A stretch of 64,000 bases of DNA from Glandiceps talaboti (lineage: Eukaryota; Hemichordata; Enteropneusta; Spengelidae), in the NCBI RefSeq assembly GCF_964340395.1, contig NC_135557.1, forward strand, positions 21,452,225 through 21,516,224. The letters run 5' to 3'. Below are positions 13,942 to 27,335 of this stretch, piece by piece; within the stretch, counting starts at the first letter, position 1, and each line of letters begins with the position of its first letter. The notes below the pieces were generated by a model that did not search any database, was not told the origin of the DNA, and saw only the letters and a list, made by a program, of their open reading frames with translations. The position numbers were made by a program, and so were the translations under genes.

Positions 13942-14190
13942 TTAGTGTTCATACATGTACCCAAACACTAGAATTAACTCAGTACTTTAGAGTGTTCATA
14001 CCCAAACACTAGAATTAACTCAGTATTTTACAGTGTTCATACCCAAACACTAGAATTAACTCAGTACTTTACAGTGTTCATACCCAAACACTAGAGTTAA
14101 CTCAGTACTTTAGAGTGTTCATACCCAAACACTAGAATTAACTCAGTACTTTAGAGTGTTCATACCCAAACACTAGAAATAACTCCATAT
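13942..14190. repeat. 41-bp minisatellite, 6 copies
   Basis: Unit gttcatacccaaacactaga attaactcagtactttagagt. Confidence 0.93.
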
Positions 14191-14690
14191 TTGACATTAT
14201 TTATATTGATGTATTTGACATAGAAAATATTTGAATACATTTCTATCATCACTGAAAATATTATATTTGCCAAACATTCTGTAAATCAACTCTTTGTATT
14301 ATATTCTTTTTATTCCCATGGTAACAGATGAAGACTTATATTCTCATGGCAACACCTGAAGATTTTAAATTCCTTCCCGTGATGATTCAAGATTTATGAT
14401 GCTGCACTGATAAATGAAGATTGATGTTGCCATGGCGATATTCATAAAGAATTGATGTTCTCAACATATCAAATCAATCAATGTTTCATACTGATACATA
14501 GAATCTTCTAGAGTTAAAAATAAAGATATATGTTCCAAAGAAACAATGCAAGACTGGTGTTTCCAAGACAACAAATATAGAGTGATGGTCCTATGGTAGT
14601 GAGATGTTCACTACACTAGGTAAGTAATGTATTATTAACCAATAATATTATAGTGAATGACATAATTTGCTTGTCTGCAATGTCCAGTTT
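14191..14690. other. Spacer with CCATGG/GCAAC boxes
   Basis: Several cccatggtaac, catggcaac and gccatggcgat motifs, like those in the 31-33 kb array, but not arrayed here. Confidence 0.4.
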
Positions 14691-14699
14691 TTGTTATTT

Positions 14700-14960
14700 T
14701 TGTATGTTGTGTACATGAGGCATATGTGTGTATGGGTATGTGTGTGTGGGTGTATGTGAGTGTACTACATATACATGTATGTGGGACGCTGATGTGAATA
14801 CTTTGTACAAAAAAGTCATGTATCTGTCTACATCTGTCTGTGACTGTCTCTGTGTGTGTGTGTGTGTATGTGTGTGTGTGTGAGAATCTGTGTGTGTGAG
14901 AGAATGTGTGTCTGTGAGAATGTGTGTGTGTGTATGTGTATGTGTATGTATGCACGTGTA
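14700..14960. repeat. TG-rich simple repeat
   Basis: gtgtgtatg and gtgtgag runs. The minus-strand frame (THTHTYTHTH) is artefact. Confidence 0.92.
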
Positions 14961-16656
14961 TTAATTAGTACTTCCATGTATTAAAGTGTGTGCTTGTATG
15001 TCTTTGTGTATCACTGTGTATCACCTATTATTACTATCAAATCAAACAGTTTGATTTAAAAGTAGCAATTCAGAATTGAAGCAGTTTGATTTAATGATAA
15101 AATATCAAAGTAATTGTTTTATTAATACAACTTTCATTCAAAATTATCAATGGTCAAAGTATTTGATAAGAGCGATCTTTGTGGATTTTGAACAGAGCAA
15201 AGCGGAGCCGAATTAATCCATGAAGGTCTGGTTCTCTTACTGACTTTGAAATCACCTTTTGGTTGATTAAATTATTGGCAGTGTCAAATTTATCACTATG
15301 AACTCATATAATGGTTTGATATGCAACAGTGCTGTAAATGTATATATTGTTAGCAATTGTCAGTGTGTTAGGGATGCACATTGTTCAACTGCTCTCAGTA
15401 AAGTAAATGTTTTAATTTATACAATAGAAAATTGTAGCAAATGAGCCGAGAAGGTCTATATTGGTCAATATGTTGAGGTCATGGGATGTTGACTTCTGAA
15501 GACATAGTAAATGACAGAAAGAAAATGTTGAGTTAAATACAGGTCCAGTTACCATATGAATAACAAGAACGGAATATACAACGTAAGACAACTGAAGACA
15601 GTACAATGTTAGATTCAGTCACAAATGGAAAGAATAACAGTAAAAACAACTTAAGACTATACAACATTAGAAACTTGTCCTGCTAATAGAGTAAAAGCAT
15701 TCAAGACAATATAATCAAATAATACAATGTTACATACTCGTCCAATTATTGTTTTAAAAAACTTAAAACAATACAAATTCAGATACTCTGTCAAGCCAAT
15801 AATGTAAAAAGAAAATTAAAGAAAACATCAGATACTTGTCCAACTAATAATATAAAAAAACTTAATACAATATAAACCTTAGAATGTTGTCCAGCCACAT
15901 GTTGATATTGTCTATCTCAGTAAGTATCAAGATGATTGTGTCTTATCAAAGACATCCTAGTAATTATAATGACACTAGCTGATGATAAACAGCTGATAGC
16001 GATGTCGTTCTTACGGCTACTTGTCAGACAAGACGAGGAACGAATATTAATTACCTATCGCAAGCTTACAGAATTTCACATCTTAAGATAATTTATGCAA
16101 GATAACACAACAACCAAACACTGAGAGTCATTTTCATGACAGGTTTGAAATGTCAAGTTTAGAATTTTGCTGTAATTAGAGAAAAAAATGACAAAGATAA
16201 CGATGCAATGTTTTTTTCTACATCTAAGTATACACTGGAATTCTCTAAGGTACAGAATCATGAGATATGACTTAGAGCTATCTGATTAGTAGAAGGCTGG
16301 AAATACTGGACTGAGACGTAGATGAAAAATACCCTACAGATAAATCTGTATTAGTGGAGGAATGGTGTATTGTGCAGGTGAGACTGCAAAATGCACAGAT
16401 TACAACTTATAGACAAATTGAACTGTTCTGATGATTTGGAATAAATTAATAGAACATCGTATGACCTCATTTTATGGTTAAGGTTGAATCTTTAAGATTG
16501 TATGTCATCTAAAGACGGTCAAATATTAAACTAATACATTATAAATTAATTCTAAAATATCTGTCTTTGATGTAAAAACTACCAAATATTGCTGTAGTTG
16601 TTTTAATTCTATGTATAGGATGAATGCAATAAATGATATTGATCAAAATAACTTAC
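14961..16656. other. Nothing recognised
   Basis: Loose acttaa(g/a)acaataca repetition at 15590-15890, otherwise featureless. Confidence 0.45.
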
Positions 16657-16732
16657 CTAAAGATGAAAGTACAGCGTCGTCTTCACTGCTCTGTGTATCA
16701 CCCAGGGGTCGCAACCTGCTGGCCTCACCACC
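16657..16732 (-). CDS. Candidate exon of a second minus-strand gene
   Basis: 76 nt from acceptor tacagtag to a strong donor (ctttag/gtaagt), phase 0 to 1, reading GGEASRLRPLGDTQSSEDDA then VLSSL. The base composition is clearly richer in G+C than its surroundings. Function unknown. The two other frames hit stops. Confidence 0.5.
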
Positions 16733-17690
16733 CTACTGTACAAGTACAGAGCAGAATCACACCATTCAACGGATAAACCAATGATTTTTATGTAGATTAT
16801 AGAGATAGTAAGACTTGTAAAGTAAGTGTATCCGTCTATCTACTATTCACAGTCACATCTCCATGCACTGCTATGCTATGCTATGCTCTATGCCACTTCA
16901 CAATTGTTGACTCTCAGACCCCCTAACTTGCTATGTAATCTTCACATTGGAGACACTCTATACATGCTAAAAGATGTACATAACCCTTCACCTTTTCACA
17001 AATTGATGTTAAATTATCACTTCTGGGTAGTATAGAATTCATTACCGTGTTCTTCATGACATTCTCTGTTCTAAACTGCTGCAGGATTATCTTCAATTGA
17101 AAAGCAAAAATACAAATGTTTCTCTTCATGAAATGACAAGGGGTATGCTATAATGTGTTTTTTTTAATTTGCAATAGAGATATTCATAAATATTTTCAAA
17201 AATGACAAAAATGCACAAATACAGATGATTACTCGGATACATCTACAATAAGTCTTGATTCAAACTTCATATAAAAAAACATAATAGAATTCAAAATATC
17301 TCAACGTTTTTTTCTCAGTATATCGCAGCTTATATTATATACTATTTGCAATGAAATCTTCACATCAAAATGATACAGAAATTGTAAACAAAAAAATAAA
17401 AACCTACAGACTTTGTTTCAATGTCCTTAAGTGTCGTGTAATATTTTAAATCAACAGAATCCAAGGATACCACAGATATGGTTGACTTAATATACATAAT
17501 ACACACTCATTATTATCACCATTGATTGATGCTTCATTTGACAAGTTTATGGTTTAAGACAATAATTGTCTTTAGATAATAATCTATCATGTAAAAATGA
17601 GATGGGATCACTTTAATATTATTACTTTGAGTTAAGGATACATAATTTCAATAACCTATAAAATATAACAATAATATTCAAACATAATTT
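16733..17690. other. Nothing recognised
   Basis: Unremarkable AT-rich sequence. Confidence 0.5.
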
Positions 17691-18366
17691 TATGATCTTC
17701 AATGGTTACTTTGATATTATCACAATGTACTACAGGACTATAATAATTTTGATAATCTTTGAAATGAAAGTAGATTACTTTGATATTATCACAATGTACT
17801 ACAGGACTATAATAATTTTGATAACCTTTGAAATGAAAGTAGATTACTTTGATATTATCACAATGTACTACAGGACTATAATAATGTTGATAATCCATGA
17901 AATGAAAGTAGATTACTTTGATATTATCACAATGTACTACAGGACTATACTGTTGATAATCTATGAAATGAAAGTCAGTCACTTTGATATTATCACAATG
18001 TATTACAGGACTATAATAATGCTGATAATCTATGAAATGAAAGTCAGTCACTTTGATATTATCATAATGTGTTACAGGACTATAATGTTGATAATCTATG
18101 AAATGAAAGTCGATTACTTTGATATTATCACAATGTACTACAGGACTATAATAATGTTGATAATCTATGAAATGAAAGTCGATTACTTTGATATTATCAC
18201 AATGTACTACAGGAAGATAATAATTTTGATAACCTTTGAAATGAAAGTAGACTACTTTGATATTATCACAATGTATTACAGGACTATAATAATGCTGATA
18301 ATCTATAGAGTGAAAGTAGACTACCAGTACTTTGATATTGTTGCAATGTGTTACAGGACTATAACA
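17691..18366. repeat. 69-bp minisatellite, ~10 copies, open on both strands
   Basis: Unit actttgatattatcacaatg, tactacaggactataataat, gttgataatctatgaaatga, aagtagatt. The period equals 23 codons, so long frames appear on both strands. They end with the array and look like artefacts. Confidence 0.95.
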
Positions 18367-18715
18367 TGAGGTTATTACCCGATATCACCTCTTCATTCCT
18401 CGTATCGCCGTGCGTGCTGTTTCAGCATTGTGCCAAGAGACATTAGACATGCACGCATGCACACACGGAGTCTATTGTAACAGCCCCCACCTTTGGTGGC
18501 TAATTACAGTAGATGAAATTATATTACATATCTGATACCAATAAGTAGAAACATTTGGACGTAGTTGATTTTTACTAGTGCTTTTTGTTTTACTAGTGCT
18601 TTTTAGACTTTTTATTCTTTAGTATATGGAGGGTTTTCACTTCAGTGTTACATTTTAGTGTTTTCTCTTTCTTTTCTGGCCTGAAATAAAGAATAATAAT
18701 AATAAAAAGGTAGTA
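18367..18715 (+). mobile_element. Possible retroelement 3' end
   Basis: A block of higher GC (18390-18500) is followed by a T-rich stretch, AATAAA (18687) and an (ATA)n tail ending 18710. This is the pattern of a non-LTR or processed 3' end. Single copy in the window, no reverse transcriptase. Confidence 0.3.
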
Positions 18716-19335
18716 GGTAAATAATACTTACACTGGAAAAGTAGGCGTACCTACAAATGTATTAGACCCAGAAATTCTCCCAATAATGGATATATATTAT
18801 ATGTATATTGTTTGAAATAAAGAATTTTTAAATACAGATTACTGAAAAAGTAGCCACTAAGAAATTACATAATAGTTGGTTGTTTATGACAGCTTATAGC
18901 CTTTATTTATATCCCTATGAGCAATACTAAATTCTGGTGATTTATTAGTATATTATCACAATTTGAATGTTGACTTTATAGAACAAAGTGTTTTAGTAGT
19001 ACACATTATTTAAATGTCATTATCTCTTCATACATAAGAAATGAAATTCACAGTACATGATATGATGATTAAATGGCATTATAAATGACCTTTGACCTAA
19101 TCTTTCATCTCATCAACATTTTAATACATGTAATACCAATTATCACATTTAAGTAATACACTTGCTATTTATGTGTATAATTCATCACTTTAATTTCTCA
19201 TTTTGCCATAATGTCAACCTCTCCATACACATATTAATTACATTATGTTGCAAAAGTGTAACAACTGCAATTTAAAATTTTGTCAAAATTTATTCACTGC
19301 ATGCACAAACTGCAACTATGTGTTCAGGAACTAAT
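18716..19335. other. Nothing recognised
   Basis: AT-rich spacer. Confidence 0.5.
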
Positions 19336-19339
19336 CTAA

Positions 19340-20222
19340 CTTTCACATTTTAATATAATTATGGATTCATTTAATATGGCAATAATAACAATGTTGTAAA
19401 ATGTAATAATTATGGATTCATTTAATATGGCAACTATGTTGTTAAATGTAACAATTATGGATTCATTTAATATGGCAACTATGTTGTAAAATGTAACAAT
19501 TATGGATTCATTTAATATGGCAACTATGTTGTTAAATGTAACAATTATGGATTCATTTAATATGGCAACTATGTTGTTAAATGTAACAATTATGGATGCA
19601 TATGATATGGCAACTATGTTGTAAAATGTAACAATTATGGATTCATTTAATATGGCAACTATGTTGTAAAATGTAACAATTATGGATGAATTTAATATGG
19701 CAACTATGTTGTAAAATGTAACAATTATGGATGAATTTAATATGGCAACTATGTTGTAAAATGTAACAATTATGGATGAATTTAATATGGCAACTATGTT
19801 GTAAAATGTAACAATTATGGATGAATTTAATATGGCAACTGTGTTGTAAAATGTAACAATTATGGATGCATTTGATATGGCAACTATGTTGTAAAATGTA
19901 ACAATTATGGATGAATTTAATATGGCAACTATGTTGTAAAATGTAACAATTATGGATGAATTTAATATGGCAACTATGTTGTAAAATGTAACAATTATGG
20001 ATGAATTTAATATGGCAACTATGTTGTAGCATGTAACAATTATGGATGAATTTAATATGGCAACTATGTTGTAACATGTAACAATTATGGATGAATTTAA
20101 TATGGCAACTATGTTGTAACATGTAACAATTATGGATGAATTTAATATGGCAACTATGTTAACATGTAACAATTATTGGTACATATGATATGGCAACTGT
20201 GTTGTAAAATGTAACAATAAGA
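19340..20222. repeat. 45-bp minisatellite, ~19 copies, 278-codon open frame
   Basis: Unit aatgtaacaattatggatga atttaatatggcaactatgt tgtaa. 45 is a multiple of three, so two minus-strand frames stay open (repeat peptide IVTFYNIVAILNSSI). Substitutions are not biased to third positions, and the frame ends with the array; judged non-coding. Confidence 0.95.
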
Positions 20223-20750
20223 ATTTCATATGGTACCATGTCTCAGGCATACAACTGTGTTCATTTTCAGGCCAAGTGTGTGATATACAACTTACAAGTG
20301 TCTGTCACTGTACAAGTACAAACCATGTCGTTGACATGCCTGAACGCTTACAGTTCCAGGCTGACTTACAAGTGTCTGTTACTTTGTACATTTACATTGA
20401 TGTCTGTTACTCTATATGTTCATTCACAATTTCTCTACATACAAGTATCTGTTAATGTGTCTGTTACTGCGTACCGACAAGTCTCTAACATACCGTGTGC
20501 AATATACAACCCAGTTACTGTTTACATTTACAGTTCAATTTACAGATGAAATCTCTGACATACAGATGTCTGTTACTACATTTACAGTTTTTGACATAAA
20601 AGTATCCGTTACAGTATATTTACATTTACTGTGAATATTTACAGATCAGGTTTCTGACATACATGTTTCTGTTACAATGTATTTACATTTTTAGAAGTGT
20701 CTGTTACTGTGTATATTTACAGAAAAACTTTGTCCATCACTGTACTATGT
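20223..20750. repeat. Degenerate TGTCTGTTAC repeats
   Basis: Loose repetition of gtgtctgttactgtgtatatt, tttacag and ctgacatacaa blocks. Confidence 0.6.
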
Positions 20751-20879
20751 AGTATTTGAGGTGGAGAAAAGTTGTCTACATATATCAACAAAGTATTTAA
20801 GGCAGAGAAACATTGACTATATTACAATTATTATTTGTGGCTGAGAAAATATTGCATATAATATTGGCACAATATTGGA

Positions 20880-23335
20880 GGCATAAAAACGTCTATTGCC
20901 TTTTAGTATTTGAGGTAGGGAAATTCCCATTGCCATAGTATTTGAGGTAGGGAAATGTACATTGCCATAGTATTTGAGGTAGGGAAATGTACATTGCCAT
21001 AGTATTTGAGGTAGAGAAATGTCTACTGCCATAGTATTTGAGGTAGAGAAATGTCTACTGCCATAGTATTTGAGGTAGGGAAATGTCTACTGCCATAGTA
21101 TTTGAGGTAGGGAAATGTCTATTGCCATGATAGGATTTGAGGTAGAGAAATGTCTATTACCATAGTATTTGAGGTAGGGAAATGTCTATTGCCATAGTAT
21201 TTGATGTAGGGAAATGTCTATTGTTATACAGTATTTGAGGTAGGGAAATGTCTATTGCCATAGTATTTGACGTAGAGAAATGTCTATTGCCATAGTATTT
21301 GATGTAGGGAAATGTCTATTGCCATAGTATTTGAGGTAGGGAAATGTCTATTGCCATAGTATTTCAGGTAGAGAAATGTCTATTGCCATAGTATTTGAGG
21401 TAGGGAAACGTCTATTGCCATAGTATTTCAGGTAGAGAAATGTCTATTGCCATAGTATCTGAGGTAGGGAAATGTCTATTGCAATAGTATTTAAGGTAGA
21501 GAAATGTCCATTGCCATAGTATTTGAGGTAGAGAAATGTCCATTGCCATAGTATTTGAGGTAGGGAAATGTCTATTGCCATAGTATTTGAGGTAGAGAAA
21601 TGTCTATTGCAATAGTATTTAAGGTAGGGAAATGTCTATTGCCATAGTATTTGAGGTAGAGAAATGTCTATTGCCATAGTATTTGAGGTAGGGAAATGTC
21701 TATTGCCATATTATTTGAGGTTGGGATGTGTCTATTGCAATAGTATTTAAGGTAGAGAAATGGCCATTGCCATAGTATTTGAGGTAGAGAAATGTCTATT
21801 GCAATAGTATTTGAGGTAGAGAAATGTTCATTGCCATAGTATTTGTGGTAGGGAAATGTCTATTGCCATATTATTTGAGGTTGGGATGTGTCTATTGCAA
21901 TAGTATTTAAGGTAGAGAAATGGCCATTGCCATAGTATTTGAGGTAGAGAAATGTCTATTGCCATAGTATTTGAGGTAGAGAAATGTATATTGCCATAGT
22001 ATTTGAGGTAGGGAAATGTCTATTGCCATAGTATTTGAGGTAGGGAAATGTCTATTGTCATAGTATTTGAGGTAGAGAAATGTCTATTGTCATAGTATTT
22101 CAGGTAGGGAAATGTCTATTGCCATAGTATTTCAGGTAGAGAAATGTCTATTGCCATAGTATTTGAGGTAGAGAAATGTCTATTGCCATAGTATTTGAGG
22201 TAGAGAAATGTCTATTACCATAGTATTTCAGGTAATGTCCATTGCCATAGTATTTCAGGTAATGTCTATTGCCATAGTATTTGAGGTAGAGAAATGTCTA
22301 TTACCATAGTATTTGAGGTAGAGAAATGTCTATTGCCATAGTATTTGAGGTAGAGAAATGTCTATTACCATAGTATTTCAGGTAATGTCCATTGCCATAG
22401 TATTTCAGGTAATGTCTATTGCCATAGTATTTGAGGTAGAGAAATGTCTATTACCATAGTATTTGAGGTAGAGAAATGTCTATTGCCATAGTATTTGAGG
22501 TAGAGAAATGTCTATTACCATAGTATTTCAGGTAGAGATATGTCTATTGCCATAGTATTTGAGGTAGGGAAATGTCTATTGCCATAGTATTTAAGGTAGA
22601 GAAATGTCTATTGCCATAGTATTTAAGGTAGAGAAATGTCCATTGCCATAGTATTTAAGGTAGAGAAATGTCTATTGCCATAGTATTTGATGTAGGGAAA
22701 TGTCTATTGCCATAGTATTTGATGTAGGGAAATGTCTATTGCCATAGTATTTGAGGTAGAGAAATGTCTATTACCATAGTATTTCAGGTAATGTCCATTG
22801 CCATAGTATTTCAGGTAATGTCTATTGCCATAGTATTTGAGGTAGAGAAATGTCTATTACCATAGTATTTGAGGTAGAGAAATGTCTATTGCCATAGTAT
22901 TTGAGGTAGAGAAATGTCTATTACCATAGTATTTCAGGTAATGTCCATTGCCATAGTATTTCAGGTAATGTCTATTGCCATAGTATTTGAGGTAGAGAAA
23001 TGTCTATTACCATAGTATTTGAGGTAGAGAAATGTCTATTGCCATAGTATTTGAGGTAGAGAAATGTCTATTACCATAGTATTTCAGGTAGAGATATGTC
23101 TATTGCCATAGTATTTGAGGTAGGGAAATGTCTATTGCCATAGTATTTAAGGTAGAGAAATGTCTATTGCCATAGTATTTAAGGTAGAGAAATGTCCATT
23201 GCCATAGTATTTAAGGTAGAGAAATGTCTATTGCCATAGTATTTGATGTAGGGAAATGTCTATTGCCATAGTATTTGATGTAGGGAAATGTCTATTGCCA
23301 TAGTATTTCAGGCAGGAAAACGTTGTCTATCAACA
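20880..23335. repeat. 32-bp minisatellite, ~75 copies, with higher-order structure
   Basis: Unit catagtatttgaggtaggga aatgtctattgc. A distinctive run with shortened units (aggtaatgtccattg) recurs at about 22230, 22381, 22785 and 22935. A gagatatg variant occurs at 22535 and 23091 (556 bp apart), showing block duplication inside the array. Confidence 0.96.
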
Positions 23336-24120
23336 TTTAGTATTTGAGGTTACAACCACCAATATTTGCCTGCAGCTATTGACAACCATTGTAGCATGAC
23401 ATGATATTACCACAGGACTACAACTATCCTCTTCAATTAGCTCCTTCTAATTGGCCTACTCAATATATCCATAGTAACCTTGAGTAAGTTATACAGCTAG
23501 CAATTATTTCCTCCCTTACTAAACTCTTATTACCCTAGATTTCCTTACAAATTCAAAATGTCAAACTCATAATGTCACATTTTTAGTTGTTTTTTTATAT
23601 ATTTTTTCCAGATTTGTGTGGTTCAGCTGTCAGGGATTTTGGTAGTTATTGATGGTATTGTCTCCTGAGAGATGACAGAAAGCTACAGTAGACATCTTGT
23701 ATGCAGCAGTATTTGCTATGAATCATTGCTTCAATTGAAGTCGGTACTTCTGTAGAATAATAACGATGTCTGACATTTCTATACATCTTACACTTTAAGT
23801 TTAAAGTGGTAATACGGATGAGAAATTGATATTTATTTTAAATTTTGGATTTATAAATCAACTTTAGTATTGATGGTCTTAGTTGTTTGGTATATTTGTT
23901 CCAATATTTTGTAATGTTTAATAATTTTACTTCTCCACCCTAAATGTTATCTTTACAATAAACATTATTGCTGTTACTACTTGTGTGGTCATGGTTGCTA
24001 CGAACAATTATGTCAATATATCTTGAACTATATCTTCTGCTACATATCTTAAGAAACACTTCAACTAACGTTCATCTTTGTCCCTTGAGAAAGTTGTTGT
24101 AAGATATTGTACAGTGTTCC
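23336..24120. other. Nothing recognised
   Basis: One fragment at 23805-23890 resembles the 24.6-kb fold-back family (tacggatgagaaattgata). Confidence 0.45.
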
Positions 24121-24124
24121 ACTT

Positions 24125-24495
24125 TGCTGTTGCTAATACTGTGGTGATGGTTGCTAAGAGCTAATACTGTGGTGATGGTTGCTAAGAGCTAATACTGTGG
24201 TGATGGTTGCTAAGAGCTAATACTGTGGTGATGGTTGCTAAGAGCTAATACTGTGGTGATGGTTGCTAAGAGCTAATACTGTGGTGATGGTTGCTAAGAG
24301 CTAATACTGTGGTGATGGTTGCTAAGAGCTAATACTGTGGTCATGGTTGCTAAGAGCTAATACTGTGGTGATGGTTGCTAAGAGCTAATACTGTGGTGAT
24401 GGTTGCTAAGAGCTAATACTGTGGTGATGGTTGCTAAGAGCTAATACTGTGGTGATGGTTGCTAAGAGCTAATACTGTGGTGATGGTTGCTAAGA
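24125..24495. repeat. 28-bp minisatellite, 13 near-identical copies
   Basis: Unit gctaagagctaatactgtgg tgatggtt; a single variant copy has tcatgg. The array is bracketed by two related blocks (tatcttgaactatatcttctgctaca near 24020 and its relative at 24512). Confidence 0.97.
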
Positions 24496-24634
24496 ACAAT
24501 TCTGTTAATGTATCTTGAACTGCATCTTCTGCTACACATCTTAAGAAACACTTCAACTAACTTTCAGCTCTGTACCTTCAGAAGTTTAAAATGTAGTTTT
24601 TACTCCTCATATTTCATAGACCTATAGTCGTACA

Positions 24635-25252
24635 TTAAAGTAGCCATATGGATGAAGATTGGGTATTTCTTTTTTATTTGTAATTCATAAACAATAGTAT
24701 AATGGCGTCCTACTTGAAAAACCAAAGTGAAAAAGGTACGTCCTTGCATGGATCTAGAAAACAAGAAAAAAAAGAAAAGATTTTTACAAAGTCAGATGAT
24801 GAAATATAAAAATGTTAGTAAGATGTGTGTAAATCTAGAAAGCCAATTTCTTTTTAAGTTAACTGGCTGTCATTGTATATACATGTTTGGATGTAAGGCC
24901 CAAAGACAAAGTTACAGATGTTTCAATAAAAATTGAAATCATCATCAAAAAAAAAGTCTTTGTAACTCCTGAAATTTTCTTCCCAAAGTAATTGTCTCAC
25001 TTATTCTTCTAAGATGTCAAACTGTTTGTAACTCTAATTAATGTGGTGACAATGCAGAAAAAAGATTAATACATATGTAAAAATAAAGTTTTATTGTACC
25101 TACAATAACAACCTTTTTACACATTTTGTAGCTTTTTGCAATGTATTGAGTTACACAGAGACTTGGTGTATGTTGTTTCACATTGATTTTTCAAGTAGGA
25201 AGTCATGATAAAATTGTTTTACAAATCCAAAACAAATATCCATATGGCCACT
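24635..25252. mobile_element. Fold-back/MITE-like element (~618 bp)
   Basis: Ends are inverted relatives over about 100 bp: gtagccatatggatgaagat at the left against atatccatatggccacttca at the right, and tcctacttgaaaaacc against tttttcaagtaggaag. The internal frame at 24727-24936 shows no domain. Partial relatives lie at 1676-1935 and 23805-23890. Confidence 0.75.
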
Positions 25253-25599
25253 TCAACTATTGAGTCATCTTTGGTTGAATACTATGCAATGTAGACACTA
25301 CTAAAACTTCCTATACAATGTGTATTCCACTCAGTAGTTTTTACTTTCATTTTTCAACCAAAAATCACATCTTTTAAAACCTAATTTGCATATCAATAAT
25401 GGTGGGGTGTCATTTAATCATGAGGAGTGTGATGGGGTGTCATTCCCCAGTAGTCAGACACAACGAGAAAGAGATACTATGCTCACTGGAAAAATAAAGT
25501 AGTGACAATATTCAAATGCCAACGAGAATTTTATATGCTGTTTATCTAATTAAGATACTAGTAAATTACTTTCTAATTACAGACCACAACCACTCTGTA

Positions 25600-25884
25600 T
25601 TCACCAACTGCAATGTACTAATACACAAACATAAATTTCAATTAATATGGCCATAGGTGTTGAAGATTTGCCAACAGTAATGTACTAATTTACAAACATA
25701 AATTTCAATTACAATGTAATGTGGTCATAGCTGTTGACAGAATCACCAACATCAATGTACTAATACATAAACATATATTCCAATTAATGTGGCCATAGAT
25801 GTTGACATTTTCACCAACAGCTTAATGAAATGTAAACATAACTCTAAATTAATGTGGCCATAACTTCAACAATAATAATTATGT
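25600..25884. repeat. ~75-bp diverged tandem repeat, left part
   Basis: Blocks aatgtactaatacacaaaca, taaatttcaattaatgtggc and cataggtgttgaca recur. The array resumes at 26222 after the SINE-like insertion. Confidence 0.8.
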
Positions 25885-26215
25885 TAGTTTTTTATATATA
25901 GCGTTTTCCCATTCTGTGCTCAAAGTGTTTTACAATTACTACCCCTAGCATGAATCTATATCAGCACAACAGCCCTGTATACTTCCTCAACTCCCTGGGG
26001 AGCATACAACCCATTGCAGCCTTTATTAGTGTATAGGATTTAAGCATTCACAATGCAACCTCTATCCTACCAGGTCCCCAATTATACAACTGGGTTGACT
26101 GAGGCACAATCACAAGGACTTTAGCCATTCAGAAACAAATGACGGCAGCGGGACTTGAACGTGCAACTTGCAGATTTCAAGCCGGCCACTCTAACTATGG
26201 ACCATCATGACTCCT
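25885..26215 (-). mobile_element. SINE-like element, copy 1
   Basis: On the minus strand the head carries a Pol III-type box B (GTTCAAGTC, 26150-26160) and a box A-like TAGTTAGAGTGG (26187-26198). The body includes cattgcagcctttattagtg, tatcctaccaggtcccc and actgggttgactgaggcac. The tail is near 25890. It interrupts a tandem array. Confidence 0.7.
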
Positions 26216-26221
26216 ACAACA

Positions 26222-26345
26222 GGGTACATGTAAATTACATGTAATGTATTAAATCACAAACAAAGATTTAACTTAATGTGGCCATGTGTTGACATATTCA
26301 TCAACAGATATACTAATACATAAATTTGAATTAGTGTGGCCACAC
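26222..26345. repeat. ~75-bp diverged tandem repeat, right part
   Basis: Continuation of the array at 25600-25884 (aatgtggccatgtgttgaca; cataaatttgaattagtgtggcc). Confidence 0.7.
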
Positions 26346-27204
26346 CTGTTGACAGATTTTGAAAGGAAAGTCTTTCAGTAAATTTGTGTAGGAACTGAAA
26401 ATTTTCAAATATCAGACACACATAAAGCTTATGGCCAATTGTAAAATCCAGTTCAACTTTTACTGTGTCAGTTTTTATTGATACAATGTACTAACTAAAG
26501 AAATCAAAAACTTTAAACCAATGTAAATAATTATTTATATTTTGGTCATGTTTCCATGACGACATTTAATCCAGAATTCAATATAACTTGTGATTCTTAA
26601 ATTGTGTTGTTATATAACAATCATCACTTTCATTTTATATACATACATGCAGTAGAATAAACCATGAAAATACTTGTGATGTGATGTGCGCCCTCATACA
26701 GCTACATTCATGTTTTCTTTTGTTTTTAGCTTACATTTGGTACAAGTAATACAGAGGCACAAGTTTAAGTTTACACATTTTGGGGAATTTGTGCTGCATG
26801 CTTAAAAAGTACTCACAGTATTCTACTTTCTGAAGTATACTTAATAACTATCACTAAAGTCTATTCAGGTATTAAAATATATGTGTAACTTATAAATGAT
26901 CCAATGATGTAATTTATCAGATATATACAAATCATTCAGGAAATTCCGACTATGCAATCAACAAATTATACTTGAATAGTTTAGTAAAGGTTTTACGACC
27001 AAACCTTTACCACGCAATTACGTTTTTCCTGGTTCGACTCTTTGTGAAAATACAACACAAGAAATGGTGTACCGTTAACTTCATTTTTTTAAACACGTCG
27101 CCATAACAACTATTAGTTCATATTAAAGTTCGACCATTCCATTATATATTCCAGGCGTAGTCTATTTCCTATTATACCGTGTACGTATGTGTAACGATTA
27201 GTGC
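26346..27204. other. Nothing recognised
   Basis: AT-rich spacer; base composition becomes less AT-rich from about 26990. Confidence 0.5.
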
Positions 27205-27292
27205 GATAATATCTACTCACTCACTCACTCACTCACTCACTCACTCACTCACTCACTCACTCACTCACTCACTCACTCATTCATTCATTTAA
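27205..27292. repeat. (ACTC)n / (TTCA)n microsatellite
   Basis: About 17 ACTC copies, then TCAT copies. Confidence 0.95.
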
Positions 27293-27335
27293 GTGAAGAT
27301 GATCGTAGATGATCTGAGACAAAATTACCACTTAC

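Noticed and set aside
17692-18369. 225-codon plus-strand frame and overlapping 131-codon minus-strand frame
   Set aside because: Both arise from a 69-bp repeat and are open at the same time on both strands, which indicates repeat artefact.
19336-20172. 278-codon minus-strand open frame with repeated IVTFYNIVAILNSSI peptide
   Set aside because: It is produced by a 45-bp minisatellite (a multiple of three). A second frame is also open, and both end at the array edges; no start context or domain.
20880-24495. CRISPR-like look of regular short repeats
   Set aside because: Units are contiguous without unique spacers, and the DNA is clearly animal nuclear; these are minisatellites.
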